A stretch of DNA of 64,000 nucleotides from Erwinia sp. SLM-02. Its GTDB lineage: Bacteria > Pseudomonadota > Gammaproteobacteria > Enterobacterales > Enterobacteriaceae. A program made the position numbers and the translations under genes. The notes beneath the pieces were generated by a model. It saw nothing but the letters and a program-made list of their open reading frames with translations, searched no databases and was not told where the DNA came from. The stretch is taken from contig NZ_JAQISN010000001.1 of assembly GCF_037450285.1 (NCBI RefSeq), positions 1,798,001 to 1,862,000 on the forward strand, in the 5' to 3' direction. Positions 33,110 through 42,056 of this stretch are shown here, in pieces; within the stretch, counting starts at the first letter, position 1, and each line of letters begins with the position of its first letter.

Positions 33110-34159
33110 TTAAAGCAGCGGTTTTTCACCCCGCTGCCAGATACGCAGCAGCAGGCTTTCGGTACTGGCCGCCGCGCTCTGGGTGAAACGATCCATCATG
33201 CGTTTGCGCTGGGCAAAGCGCACGCCGATCACCTGACGCTGCTCGATGTGTTCGAGTAGCAGATCGTCGCTGGTACCAATCGCATCGACCAGCCCTTTTT
33301 CCAGCGCCTGGCTACCGTACCAGTGCTCGCCGGTGGCCACGCTGTCAATGTCCAGCGACGGGCGCATCTGATGAACAAAGTCTTTGAACAGCTGGTGAGT
33401 TTCGTTGAGATCCTGGCGGAATTTTTCGCGACCGGCTTCCGTATTTTCCCCCAGCATAGTCAGCGTGCGTTTATATTCCCCGGCGGTATGCAGTTCCAGG
33501 TCAATATCATTACGCTTCAGCAGCCGGTTGAAGTTGGGGATCTGCGCCACGACGCCAATCGAGCCAATAATGGAAAACGGCGCGGCAACAATACGCTCTG
33601 CCACACAGGCCATCATGTACCCGCCGCTGGCCGCCACTTTATCGACGGCCACGGTCAGCGGAATGCCTTTCTCACGCAGGCGCTGCAGCTGTGAAGCCGC
33701 CAGGCCATAGCCGTGCACCACGCCGCCCGGGCTTTCCAGGCGCAGCAGAACTTCATCCCCGCTGCGGGCAACGGCAACCACTGCAGAAATCTCTTCGCGC
33801 AGCGACGTCACCTCACCGGCATCCATACTGCCTTTGAAATCCAGCACAAACAGCGTCGGCTTACCTTCCGGCTGCCGTCCACCCGTTTTCATCTGCTGTT
33901 TAGCCAGCTTGTGCTTCTGCTTTTCCGCCTTCTTACGCTCTTTAAGCCAGTGTTTCTGCTGCTCGGGTTCGATCTTTGCCAGCTGCATATCGTCACGCAT
34001 TTCACGGTAGCGTTCGCTCAGATGCGTCAGCCTGAGCTGACCGCCCTGGCCCCGTTTGCGGGCGGCAAGGTTAGCAATCACCAATGCAATGGCGGCAATA
34101 GCCACCACCACGGTGACCGTTTTCGCTAAAAAGAGTCCATAATATGAGAGTAATTCCAC
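33110..34159 (-). CDS. sohB: SohB, inner-membrane S49 peptidase
   Basis: A 349-residue protease with an N-terminal membrane anchor (about residues 8-28) and a periplasmic S49 (signal-peptide-peptidase-like) domain. The nucleophile serine is in VAASGGYMMACVAERIVAAP and the general-base lysine in AGEYKRTLTMLGENTEAG. E. coli sohB is a multicopy suppressor of a degP mutant, so it is thought to clear envelope proteins. A long charged coiled-coil-like linker lies around residues 45-95. It is convergent with yciN. Confidence 0.96.
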   Translation of the reverse strand: MELLSYYGLFLAKTVTVVVAIAAIALVIANLAARKRGQGGQLRLTHLSERYREMRDDMQLAKIEPEQQKHWLKERKKAEKQKHKLAKQQMKTGGRQPEGKPTLFVLDFKGSMDAGEVTSLREEISAVVAVARSGDEVLLRLESPGGVVHGYGLAASQLQRLREKGIPLTVAVDKVAASGGYMMACVAERIVAAPFSIIGSIGVVAQIPNFNRLLKRNDIDLELHTAGEYKRTLTMLGENTEAGREKFRQDLNETHQLFKDFVHQMRPSLDIDSVATGEHWYGSQALEKGLVDAIGTSDDLLLEHIEQRQVIGVRFAQRKRMMDRFTQSAAASTESLLLRIWQRGEKPLL

Positions 34160-34382
34160 TCAATCCGCCTTAATTAACATTGTATTAGAGATGAAGCAGT
34201 GTAACCGACTCCGGGCATTCAGTCGCCTGTCAGCCGGTAACAGGGCATTTACTGGCAGGTCCGATGATTGCACTTGCCTCATTTTTCAGGCATAAAGCAC
34301 TTAATTCTATGTCCTGCAAGAACTTACGCCAGCCTCCAATGCCAGCAAAAATGCAGAGACTTCATCGCCAGAGGATTTTACC

Positions 34383-35144
34383 GTGCATTATCAACCGAAA
34401 AGCGATCTGCTCAACAACCGAATTATTCTGGTTACCGGTGCCAATACCGGCATCGGTCGCGAAGCGGCCCTCACCTATGCCCGCTATGGCGCGCAGGTTC
34501 TTCTGCTGGGGCGCAATACGGAACAGCTGCAGCAGGTATGCGATGAGATAAACCTGCACGCGCGGCAGCCCGCCCGCTGGTTCCGGCTGGATCTGGAAGC
34601 GGCCACGCCGGAAAGCTGTCAGCAGCTGGCTGAAGATATCGCGCAGGTGGTTCCCCGGCTGGACGGCGTGCTGCACAACGCCGGGTTACTCGGCGAAGTG
34701 GTACCGATGACGGAGCAAACTCCGGCCGTCTGGCAGCAGGTCATGCGGGTGAATATCGATGGCACCTTCTTCCTGACTCAGGCGCTGATCCCGCTGCTGC
34801 TGAAATCGTCCTCCGCGTCACTGGTCTTCACCTCTTCCAGCGTCGGTCGCCAGGGGCGCGCCGGATGGGGTGCCTATTCCGTATCCAAATTCGCGACCGA
34901 AGGGATGATGCAGGTTCTGGCCGAGGAGTACGACAGCCGACAGCTGCGGGTTAACTGCATTAATCCGGGCGGAACCCGCACGCGCATGCGCGCCAGCGCC
35001 TTCCCACAGGAAGATGCGATGAAGCTGAAAACCCCCGCCGACATTATGCCGCTCTATCTCTGGCTGATGGGCGACGACAGCAAACGCAAAACCGGCATCA
35101 GCTTTGACGCCCAGCCGGGTCGTAAACCGGGGGCCGCAGAATAA
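34383..35144 (+). CDS. yciK: YciK, SDR-family oxidoreductase
   Basis: A 253-residue short-chain dehydrogenase/reductase. The cofactor-binding motif is LVTGANTGIGREAA, the NNAG-like segment is LHNAGLLGE, and the catalytic Tyr-Lys pair lies in YSVSKFATEG with a serine in TSSSVGRQGR. The natural substrate is unknown. The start is GTG at 34383, supported by AGAGGA seven bases upstream and the family start MHYQP. The stop overlaps the cobO ATG (TAATG), a conserved pair. Confidence 0.94.
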   Translation: MHYQPKSDLLNNRIILVTGANTGIGREAALTYARYGAQVLLLGRNTEQLQQVCDEINLHARQPARWFRLDLEAATPESCQQLAEDIAQVVPRLDGVLHNAGLLGEVVPMTEQTPAVWQQVMRVNIDGTFFLTQALIPLLLKSSSASLVFTSSSVGRQGRAGWGAYSVSKFATEGMMQVLAEEYDSRQLRVNCINPGGTRTRMRASAFPQEDAMKLKTPADIMPLYLWLMGDDSKRKTGISFDAQPGRKPGAAE

Positions 35145-35734
35145 TGTCAGAAGATCGCCATCAGCAGCGCCAGCAGCGGCTGAAAGACCAGGTGGATGCG
35201 CGTATTGCCGCCGCCACGGAAACCCGCGGCATCCTGATGGTCTTCACCGGCAACGGTAAGGGTAAAACGACCGCCGCCTTTGGGACCGCCACCCGCGCAA
35301 TCGGCCATCAGAAGCGCGTCGGCGTGATCCAGTTTATTAAAGGCGAATGGCCTAACGGTGAACGCAACCTGCTTGAGCCGCACGGCGTGGAGTTTCAGGT
35401 GATGGCGACCGGATTCACCTGGGATACGCAGAATCGCGCCACCGATACCGAAGCCTGCCTGAAGGTGTGGCAGCATGGAAAGCGAATGTTGCAGGATCCC
35501 TCGCTGGATCTGGTCATCCTTGATGAACTCACCTACATGGTCAGCTTTGATTATCTGCCGCTGCAGGAGGTCATCGATGCGTTACGACAGCGCCCTGTGC
35601 ACCAGAGCGTGATCGTCACAGGGCGAGGCTGCCACCGGGATCTGCTGGATCTGGCGGATACGGTCAGTGAAATGCGCCCGGTGAAGCACGCTTTTGACGC
35701 CGGGATTCAGGCCCAGCAGGGGATTGACTGGTAG
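35144..35734 (+). CDS. btuR: Cob(I)yrinic acid a,c-diamide adenosyltransferase (BtuR/CobO)
   Basis: Transfers the adenosyl group of ATP to cob(I)alamin, making coenzyme B12; 196 residues as in E. coli BtuR. The P-loop is FTGNGKGKTTAAFG, and the conserved LVILDELTYMVSFDYL and VIVTGRGCHRDLLDLADTVSEM are present. It is used for salvage of corrinoids even where no cob operon exists. It is translationally coupled to yciK and followed by a terminator shared with rluB. Confidence 0.97.
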   Translation: MSEDRHQQRQQRLKDQVDARIAAATETRGILMVFTGNGKGKTTAAFGTATRAIGHQKRVGVIQFIKGEWPNGERNLLEPHGVEFQVMATGFTWDTQNRATDTEACLKVWQHGKRMLQDPSLDLVILDELTYMVSFDYLPLQEVIDALRQRPVHQSVIVTGRGCHRDLLDLADTVSEMRPVKHAFDAGIQAQQGIDW

Positions 35735-35747
35735 AAACGTGACGGAT

Positions 35748-35776
35748 AAAAAAAGGGGCCATCTGGCCCCTTTTTT
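35748..35776. terminator. Bidirectional terminator, btuR/rluB
   Basis: GGGGCC (35755-35760), loop ATCT, GGCCCC (35765-35770), with an A-run before and T-run after, so it can serve both convergent genes. Confidence 0.9.
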
Positions 35777-35790
35777 ACCGGCATGGCAAC

Positions 35791-36690
35791 TTACGGCTTG
35801 CCCTGCTGGCGCTTTGAACCCGGACGGCGGCTGCCGCCTGGCTTCGCGGCTTTGGTGGTGGTCGTATGGCGTTTCACCGCACGACGGATCTGATTCGCCT
35901 TGGTGCGGCGGCGATCTTTTTCAACCGGCACTTTGCTGACGGTTTCTGCTTCCAGCCCTACCAGCTCGCGCAGATAGTTGGTTGGCTGCAGATCCAGCTC
36001 GGTGTAACCCCCGCGCGGCAGGCCTTTCGGCAGATCGATATCGCCGTAGCGAACGCGGATCAGACGGCTCACCTGCACGCCAACGGCTTCCCACAGACGG
36101 CGAACCTCGCGGTTACGGCCTTCGGTCAGGGTGACGTTGTACCACTGGTTAATTCCTTCACCGCCGGTGAATTTAAGGGTCTTAAACGCAGCCGGACCAT
36201 CTTCCAGCTGCACGCCGCGGCTCAGCTGTTTGATTTTCTCGTCATCCACCTGGCCGAAAACGCGCACGGCATATTCACGCTCAACTTCACGGCTCGGGTG
36301 CATCAGACGGTTAGCCAGTTCACCATCGGTGGTGAACAGCAGCAGGCCGCAGGTATTGACATCCAGACGGCCTACGGCAATCCAGCGCGCCCCGCGCAGC
36401 TTGGGCAGGCGATCGAACACCGTCGGGCGACCTTCAGGATCGCTGCGGGTACACAGCTCGCCTTCCGGCTTGTAGTAGGCCAGAACGCGGCAAACTTCGG
36501 TAATGGATTCGCTGACCGGGACAACGTGCCCGTCAATGCGGATTTTCAGGGAACTGCTTGGCTCAACGCGGTCACCCAGCGTGGCCAGCTTGCCGTCAAC
36601 GCTGACGCGTCCGGCGGAGATCATGGTTTCGATTTCACGACGGGAACCGTGCCCGGCGCGTGCTAAAACTTTCTGTAACTTTTCGCTCAT
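35791..36690 (-). CDS. rluB: 23S rRNA pseudouridine(2605) synthase RluB
   Basis: Makes pseudouridine 2605 in 23S rRNA. The 299-residue protein has an N-terminal S4 RNA-binding domain (EKLQKVLARAGHGSRREIETMI), then the synthase domain with catalytic Asp in IAVGRLDVNTCGLLLFTTDG, and a basic low-complexity C-terminal tail rich in Lys, Arg and Pro. The length is slightly more than E. coli (291), through the tail. It is leftward and borders a long AT-rich region. Confidence 0.96.
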   Translation of the reverse strand: MSEKLQKVLARAGHGSRREIETMISAGRVSVDGKLATLGDRVEPSSSLKIRIDGHVVPVSESITEVCRVLAYYKPEGELCTRSDPEGRPTVFDRLPKLRGARWIAVGRLDVNTCGLLLFTTDGELANRLMHPSREVEREYAVRVFGQVDDEKIKQLSRGVQLEDGPAAFKTLKFTGGEGINQWYNVTLTEGRNREVRRLWEAVGVQVSRLIRVRYGDIDLPKGLPRGGYTELDLQPTNYLRELVGLEAETVSKVPVEKDRRRTKANQIRRAVKRHTTTTKAAKPGGSRRPGSKRQQGKP

Positions 36691-37386
36691 GGAGCTGCCT
36701 CTTTGTCGCCTTCCCAGGCGTCATGGTGAAAATAAAAATTCTTTTATTTTCAATAACTTATATTTAAATTCGGTGGTTATTATACAGACTTTTATCCCCG
36801 CTGTAACCTGTTTGTTAGCAGGATAATGCCTAATTTTAGCCTGGCTTTGCCGCGCCTGCCGGAAGGGACGTCATTAATTCTGAAAAATTTAACGTCGCCA
36901 AACGCAGATAATGGATTTTGATTTAAATGACGGCAATGACGGCTGCCTTATACAGGCTAACGACTTCTCACGGTGTTATTTTTAATGACTTATTGACCTT
37001 GCATTAAAATCACATTCCCGCTCAGGTGAAAATTATTTGCACGCCCATTTTAACAACCAAAAATAAAGATATAAATCAACATATTAAACACAACAAAGTC
37101 CTGAAACCGCCTCACATAAAAGTCATTCGGTAATCTTTCTTATTATTAAACCTGATTTTAAGGATGAATAATTAACCGCCTTCGCACCTTGAAATTAATA
37201 TATCCGCCAGGACTCAGTCAGGAAGCCCCTTATTGACAATGACCCTCCAACGCCTTTCGTTTCTCAAAAATGAGAACGCGTTGACCGCATGATTTTTAAA
37301 ATTAACCCGCCGGGTAATATCCGGCACTGGCCCCGCACGTCTTTACGCCCGTTCGGTAAGTAAACGACGTGCCTGAGAAGGGAAAA
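36691..37386. other. AT-rich gene-free stretch before the protease lipoprotein
   Basis: About 700 bases, the most A/T-rich part of the window, separate rluB from the lipoprotein gene. E. coli has yciQ in this area; here no yciQ trace is seen. An operator-like palindrome TTCTCA-AAAA-TGAGAA lies at 37261-37276. No coding frame with a domain, no repeat array and no insertion sequence end was recognised. The ribosome binding site AGAAGGG for the next gene is at its right end. Confidence 0.55.
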
Positions 37387-38016
37387 ATGGATATTAAAAA
37401 GTGTCTGCTGGTACTGTCGATGCTGGCTTTAACCGGCTGTTCTGTTGGTAGCTACAGCTACAGTCGTGAAGCGATGAAACGGGTGGATATGAACTTCGTG
37501 GGCATCCCCACCATTCTTGGCGCGGGTGCACTCGGCACCAGCATTCCCATTACCCCGGAATACAGCCTGACGGCCGGCCACGTGGCGCGCTGGACAATGC
37601 ACAGGGTAAAGGCCTATCACCCCTACTGCGATCTGGCGATTATCCACCACAAAAATAATTTGAAGAAACTGCCCGTATTCCGCACCACGAAAGTGGGTGA
37701 GCCGGTTCGCATGTATGGTTACAGCTTCTTCTCGGCGATGCCGGTTGAATCCTCCGGAACCAATCTGGCGATGACCGGAATTCGCAACGGCTGGAATAAA
37801 AAACCCTGCGTAGCCATGGCGTCAAACGCCGGAGCCGTGCAAGGCATGTCCGGGGGAGCGGTTTACCACAGCGATGACAGTATCGGCGGCGTGCTGGTTG
37901 GATATACCAGCGAAGTGAAAAACACAGCGACGCAGGAAACGAAATTAAAAAACGTTTCCCTCTACATTCCCTATCAGGTTTTCCAGACGTGGCTTGAAGT
38001 GTCCACCGCATCATAG
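37387..38016 (+). CDS. Trypsin-like serine protease lipoprotein
   Basis: A 209-residue predicted lipoprotein with a chymotrypsin-fold core. Signal peptide MDIKKCLLVLSMLALTGC ends in the lipobox LTGC (Cys18). Catalytic-triad candidates are His65 in SLTAGHVAR, Asp82 in PYCDLAIIHH and Ser155 in QGMSGGAVYH (GxSGG). All three stand in the order and context of S1-family proteases, so an active periplasmic or outer-membrane-facing protease is likely. The start at 37387 is supported by AGAAGGGAAAA; an in-frame ATG at 37369 lacks this. The gene sits in AT-rich DNA absent from E. coli at this place and looks acquired. Substrate is unknown. Confidence 0.8.
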   Translation: MDIKKCLLVLSMLALTGCSVGSYSYSREAMKRVDMNFVGIPTILGAGALGTSIPITPEYSLTAGHVARWTMHRVKAYHPYCDLAIIHHKNNLKKLPVFRTTKVGEPVRMYGYSFFSAMPVESSGTNLAMTGIRNGWNKKPCVAMASNAGAVQGMSGGAVYHSDDSIGGVLVGYTSEVKNTATQETKLKNVSLYIPYQVFQTWLEVSTAS

Positions 38017-38070
38017 CAATGGAAATGAGGCAGGGAAGCGTTCAGCTCCCTGCCCCGGCAAAGCCAGTGA

Positions 38071-38691
38071 TTACAGGAACGGTTGAATATCGCCGACGCC
38101 TTCACGCACCACCACCGGTGAGTCATCCGTCAGGTCAATCACCGTTGTCGGCTGCTGCCCCAGATAGCCACCGTGAATAATCAAATCGACCAGCTTGCCA
38201 ATCTCATCCTGAATGGCTTCCGGGTCTGACTCGGTGAAATCGTTGCCCGGGAGCATGAGCGAGGTCGACATCATCGGCTCGTTCAGCGCTTCCAGCAGGG
38301 CCAGCGCAATCGGGTTCGACGGCACGCGCAGGCCGATGGTTTTACGTTTTTCACTCATCAGGCGGCGAGGAACCTCTTTCGTGGCCTTAAGAATGAAGGT
38401 GTAATTGCCCGGCGTGTTGTTTTTGATCAGGCGGAATGCCGTATTGTCGACGTGCGCGTAGGTCGACAGTTCCGACAGATCGCGGCACACGAGGGTGAAA
38501 TTATGGCTGCCGTCCAGCTGGCGAATGCGGCAGATGCGCTCCATCGCGTTTTTATCTTCCAGCTTACAGCCCAGCGCGTAGCCGGAATCCGTGGGATAGA
38601 CGATCACGCCGCCCTTGTTTAACATCTCCACGGTCTGCTTGATCAGTCGCGGCTGTGGATTATCCGGGTGAATATAGAAAAACTGACTCAT
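38071..38691 (-). CDS. yciO: YciO, YrdC/Sua5-family protein
   Basis: A 206-residue protein of the YrdC/Sua5 family, which as TsaC makes threonylcarbamoyl-AMP for tRNA modification; YciO is a paralogue whose own role is less clear. Family segments are GGVIVYPTDSGYALGC, RKTIGLRVPSNPIALALLEALNEPMMSTS and TTVIDLTDDSPVVVREGVGD. The start at 38691 (MSQFFYIHPDNPQ) is supported by AGAGG seven bases upstream and by the family length; an upstream in-frame ATG at 38709 is unlikely. It is followed upstream by rnm, in the same direction. Confidence 0.95.
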   Translation of the reverse strand: MSQFFYIHPDNPQPRLIKQTVEMLNKGGVIVYPTDSGYALGCKLEDKNAMERICRIRQLDGSHNFTLVCRDLSELSTYAHVDNTAFRLIKNNTPGNYTFILKATKEVPRRLMSEKRKTIGLRVPSNPIALALLEALNEPMMSTSLMLPGNDFTESDPEAIQDEIGKLVDLIIHGGYLGQQPTTVIDLTDDSPVVVREGVGDIQPFL

Positions 38692-38743
38692 AACGAACCT
38701 CTTATCCAAACCTCAGCAATGATGAATACAGCGCCCGTTCAGG

Positions 38744-39667
38744 CTATTGCTTAACAATTTCTGGAAAACGTTGCCACACGGCGTCTACACCGCCGGGTAA
38801 CCATAATTTTTTACCCAACTCTATCCACGCACAGGGCTGATGAAAATCGGACCCCTGCGATCCGGCCAGGTCATACTCCTGCGCGTATCGCGCCAGCTGG
38901 GTACGCTCCTGCGGAGCCTGCTGGCACTGCGCGACTTCCATCGCTTCGCCGCCCTGTTCACTGAAGTGAGCAATCAGGCGCTTCAGCCACTTGGCAGACA
39001 GCCCATAACGACCCGGGTGTGCCAGCACCGCCCGGCCGCCAGAATCATGAATCGCATCAACGGCTTGTTTAATTGTACACCACTGTGGCGGAACGTAACC
39101 GGTTTTACCGCGGGCCAGGTAGTTTTTAAACACCTTCTGCATCGTGTCGGCTTTACCGGCTGAGATCAGAAAACGGGCAAAATGCCCCCGCGTCACCGCT
39201 CCGCCCTGCGCCAGCTCAAGGGCGGCTTCCAGCGCGCCGGGGATCCCGGCTTTATCCAGGCGCTCGGCGATCGTCTGCGCCCGCGCCATCCGGCGCTCGC
39301 CCTGCTGTGCCAGAAAGGCGACCAGCGTGGGATGGGCGATGTCCACGCCCAGACCAACAATATGGATCTCATGGTTTTCCCACAGCGACGACACCTCAAC
39401 GCCGGCAATAAGCTGCAGCGGAAGCTGATGGCGTTCTATCGCCTCACGGGCGGGCTGTACCCCATCGGTCGTGTCGTGGTCGGTGACGGCCAGTACGCCA
39501 ACGCGATGCTCTACCGCGCGCAGCACCAGCTGTTCCGGGGTGAGTAACCCGTCGGAGGCGGTGGTGTGACTGTGAAGGTCGAAGATAGGGAAAGAACTGA
39601 TTGGTGTGGCTGCTACTGTCAAAACGGCTCCGGCACTGGCGGGAATATCGCAGCATGATAACGTCAT
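38744..39667 (-). CDS. rnm: RNase AM (YciV/TrpH), PHP-domain 5'-3' exonuclease
   Basis: A PHP-domain phosphoesterase; E. coli Rnm (RNase AM) matures the 5' ends of rRNAs and acts on 3',5'-nucleotide bisphosphates. Metal-binding motifs are FDLHSHTTASDG, VTDHDTTDG, ENHEIHIVGLGVD, VLAHPGRYGLSAKWLKRL and GSDFHQPCAW. The ATG at 39667 makes 307 residues, more than the usual 293; a TTG at about 39625, with GGAG five bases before, would start closer to the conserved FDLHSH. The start is therefore uncertain. It is divergent from the trp operon and shares its promoter region. Confidence 0.92.
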   Translation of the reverse strand: MTLSCCDIPASAGAVLTVAATPISSFPIFDLHSHTTASDGLLTPEQLVLRAVEHRVGVLAVTDHDTTDGVQPAREAIERHQLPLQLIAGVEVSSLWENHEIHIVGLGVDIAHPTLVAFLAQQGERRMARAQTIAERLDKAGIPGALEAALELAQGGAVTRGHFARFLISAGKADTMQKVFKNYLARGKTGYVPPQWCTIKQAVDAIHDSGGRAVLAHPGRYGLSAKWLKRLIAHFSEQGGEAMEVAQCQQAPQERTQLARYAQEYDLAGSQGSDFHQPCAWIELGKKLWLPGGVDAVWQRFPEIVKQ

Positions 39668-39690
39668 TCCCGGCTAAGGGAAAAAGAGTA

Positions 39691-39730
39691 TTGACTTTTT
39701 TTCCGCGTTCCAGTTAACTAGTACGCAAGT
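39691..39730 (+). promoter_or_regulatory. trp operon promoter and TrpR operator
   Basis: TTGACT (39691-39696) and TTAACT (39714-39719) are 17 bases apart. The -10 lies in CAGTTAACTAGTACGCAAG, which matches the E. coli trp operator AACTAGTTAACTAGTACGCAAG in its right half, so TrpR with tryptophan should block RNA polymerase here. Confidence 0.9.
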
Positions 39731-39754
39731 TCACGAGCATAAGGTATCTGTATC

Positions 39755-39805
39755 ATGTCATATTCACTCTCTCTGATGACTGGTTGGTGGCGCACTTCTC
39801 CCTGA
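39755..39805 (+). CDS. trpL: trp leader peptide
   Basis: A 16-codon leader reading MSYSLSLMTGWWRTSP, with two adjacent TGG Trp codons at codons 11-12. It is preceded by AAGG at 39741-39744. Its sequence differs from E. coli ([14 protein letters not shown]) apart from the GWWRTS core. Ribosome stalling at the Trp codons when charged tRNA-Trp is scarce prevents the attenuator from forming, allowing trpE transcription. Confidence 0.95.
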   Translation: MSYSLSLMTGWWRTSP

Positions 39806-39852
39806 ACGGGCGATGTCGTCGTGCACGGTTACTACGTTGTGCAGATACTCAG

Positions 39853-39877
39853 GCCCGCTAAAAGCGGGCTTTTTTTT
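39853..39877 (+). terminator. trp attenuator
   Basis: GCCCGC (39853-39858), loop TAAAA, GCGGGC (39864-39869) and eight T. It lies 48 bases after the leader stop and 23 bases before trpE, the usual layout of the 3:4 terminator hairpin. Confidence 0.93.
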
Positions 39878-39900
39878 GAGCAAAAAACAGAGATCAAACC

Positions 39901-41463
39901 ATGTCGAATGCCAAACCTACAGTGAAGTTGATTACCGGCAATGCACCCTACCGTGAAGATCCGGCAGCGGTTTTCCACCAGCTTTGCGGCGCACGTTCTG
40001 AGACGCTGCTGCTGGAGTCGGCGGATGTTGACAGCAAGCGCAATCTGAAAAGCCTGCTGATTGTCGACAGCGCCCTGCGCATCAGCGCGCTGGATAAAAC
40101 CGTGCAGATTCAGGCGCTGTCTGAAAACGGCCGCGCGCTGCTGACGCTGCTCGACGCGGCGCTGCCTGCATCGGTGCAGAATCACGTCCGCCCCGATGGC
40201 CGTGAACTGGTCTTTCCGCACAACACGGAAATTCAGGACGAAGACTCCAACCTGCGCGCGTTGTCGGTATTCGATGCCCTGCGCCTGATCCCGCAGCTGA
40301 TTAACGTCCCGGCGGACAATCGTGAAGCGATGCTGCTCGGCGGGCTGTTCGCCTACGACCTGGTTGCCGGTTTCGAGTCGCTTCCGGCGTTAAAGAACGA
40401 ACAGCGCTGCCCCGACTACTGTTTCTATCTGGCGGAAACGCTGCTGGTCATTGACCACCAGCAGCAAACCTCCCGCCTGCAGGCCAGCCTGTTTACCTCT
40501 TCCCCGGCAGAGTTTATTCGCCTGCAGAGCCGCATTGAGCAGCTGCACAGCCAGATGCTCCAGCCCGCGCCCGCGCTGCCGGTGCAGACCGTTGACGGCA
40601 TGGCGCTGAGCGTCAGCCAGAGTGATGAAGACTATTGCCAGGTGGTTCGCCAGATGCAGGAAGCCATTCGCATTGGTGAAATTTTCCAGGTCGTGCCGTC
40701 ACGCCGCTTCTCGCTGCCGTGCCCTTCTCCGCTGGCCGCCTACGATACGCTGAAAAACAGCAACCCCAGCCCGTATATGTTCTTTATGCAGGACCGTGAT
40801 TTCAGCCTGTTCGGCGCGTCGCCGGAAAGCTCACTGAAGTACGACGCCGAAAGCCGCCAGATTGAGATCTACCCGATTGCCGGCACCCGCCCGCGCGGCC
40901 GCCATGCAGACGGTTCTCTGGACCGCGATCTCGACAGCCGTATTGAGCTGGAGATGCGCACCGACCATAAAGAGCTGGCCGAGCACCTGATGCTGGTTGA
41001 CCTGGCGCGCAACGATCTGGCGCGCATCTGCGAACCGGGCAGCCGCTACGTGGCGGATCTGACCAAAGTGGACCGTTACACCTTCGTGATGCACCTGGTT
41101 TCTCGCGTCGTCGGCAAGCTGCGCGGCGATATCGATGTCCTGCACGCCTACCGCGCCTGCATGAATATGGGCACCCTGAGCGGCGCGCCGAAAGTTCGCG
41201 CCATGCAGCTGATTGCGAAAGCCGAAGGCACCCGGCGCGGCAGCTACGGCGGCGCGGTCGGCTACTTCACCGCCAGCGGCGATCTGGATACCTGCATTGT
41301 TATCCGCTCCGCGTGGGTGGAAGACGGCGTTGCCACGGTGCAGGCCGGTGCCGGCGTGGTGCTGGACTCGAACCCGCAGGCCGAAGCCGACGAAAGCCGT
41401 AATAAAGCCCGCGCCGTACTGCGTGCGATTGCCACCGCTCACCACAGCCAGGAGATTTTCTGA
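39901..41463 (+). CDS. trpE: Anthranilate synthase component I
   Basis: Makes anthranilate from chorismate, with ammonia delivered by TrpG; 520 residues as in E. coli. The tryptophan feedback motif LLES is at residues 37-40. The chorismate-binding domain shows IFQVVPSRRFS, YPIAGTRPRGR, DLARNDLARICEPGS and the active-site region MGTLSGAPKVRAMQLI. First structural gene of the operon; the stop overlaps the trpG start (TGATG). Confidence 0.98.
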   Translation: MSNAKPTVKLITGNAPYREDPAAVFHQLCGARSETLLLESADVDSKRNLKSLLIVDSALRISALDKTVQIQALSENGRALLTLLDAALPASVQNHVRPDGRELVFPHNTEIQDEDSNLRALSVFDALRLIPQLINVPADNREAMLLGGLFAYDLVAGFESLPALKNEQRCPDYCFYLAETLLVIDHQQQTSRLQASLFTSSPAEFIRLQSRIEQLHSQMLQPAPALPVQTVDGMALSVSQSDEDYCQVVRQMQEAIRIGEIFQVVPSRRFSLPCPSPLAAYDTLKNSNPSPYMFFMQDRDFSLFGASPESSLKYDAESRQIEIYPIAGTRPRGRHADGSLDRDLDSRIELEMRTDHKELAEHLMLVDLARNDLARICEPGSRYVADLTKVDRYTFVMHLVSRVVGKLRGDIDVLHAYRACMNMGTLSGAPKVRAMQLIAKAEGTRRGSYGGAVGYFTASGDLDTCIVIRSAWVEDGVATVQAGAGVVLDSNPQAEADESRNKARAVLRAIATAHHSQEIF

Positions 41464-42041
41464 TGGCCGATATTCTGCTGCTCGATAACTTCGACTCGTT
41501 TACCTATAACCTCGTCGATCAGTTACGCACCTTTGGCCATCACGTGGTGGTTTACCGTAACAACGTTCCTGCCGCCACGCTGATTGCGCGCCTGCAGGAG
41601 ATGGAAAACCCGGTGCTGATGCTCTCACCCGGTCCGGGCGCACCGTCCGAGGCCGGCTGCATGCCGGAAATGCTCCAGCAGCTGCGCGGCCGCCTGCCGA
41701 TTATCGGCATCTGCCTGGGTCACCAGGCGATTGTCGAAGCTTACGGCGGGCACGTCGGCCAGGCCGGTGAAATCCTGCACGGCAAGGCGTCCGCCATTAC
41801 TCATGATAATGAAGGGATGTTCGCCGGTTTAAGCAATCCGCTGCCGGTCGCCCGCTACCACTCGCTGGTGGGCAGCAATATTCCTGACGGACTGACGGTT
41901 AACGCCACTTTCAACGGCATGGTGATGGCCGTTCGTGACGACGCACAGCGCGTCTGCGGCTTCCAGTTCCACCCTGAATCCATTCTCACCACCCAGGGGG
42001 CACGCCTGCTGGAACAAACCCTGGCCTGGGCGCTGGCGTAA
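41463..42041 (+). CDS. trpG: Anthranilate synthase component II (glutamine amidotransferase)
   Basis: A 192-residue class I glutamine amidotransferase that supplies ammonia to TrpE. The nucleophile is the cysteine of IIGICLGHQAI; the His-Glu pair is in FQFHPESILT; the oxyanion segment is LSPGPGAPSEAGCMPE. It is a stand-alone gene, with a stop 15 bases before trpD. In E. coli and Salmonella TrpG and TrpD are one fused protein, while Serratia and Erwinia-type bacteria keep them apart, as here. Confidence 0.97.
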   Translation: MADILLLDNFDSFTYNLVDQLRTFGHHVVVYRNNVPAATLIARLQEMENPVLMLSPGPGAPSEAGCMPEMLQQLRGRLPIIGICLGHQAIVEAYGGHVGQAGEILHGKASAITHDNEGMFAGLSNPLPVARYHSLVGSNIPDGLTVNATFNGMVMAVRDDAQRVCGFQFHPESILTTQGARLLEQTLAWALA

Positions 42042-42056
42042 TCGAGGAGACGTTTG

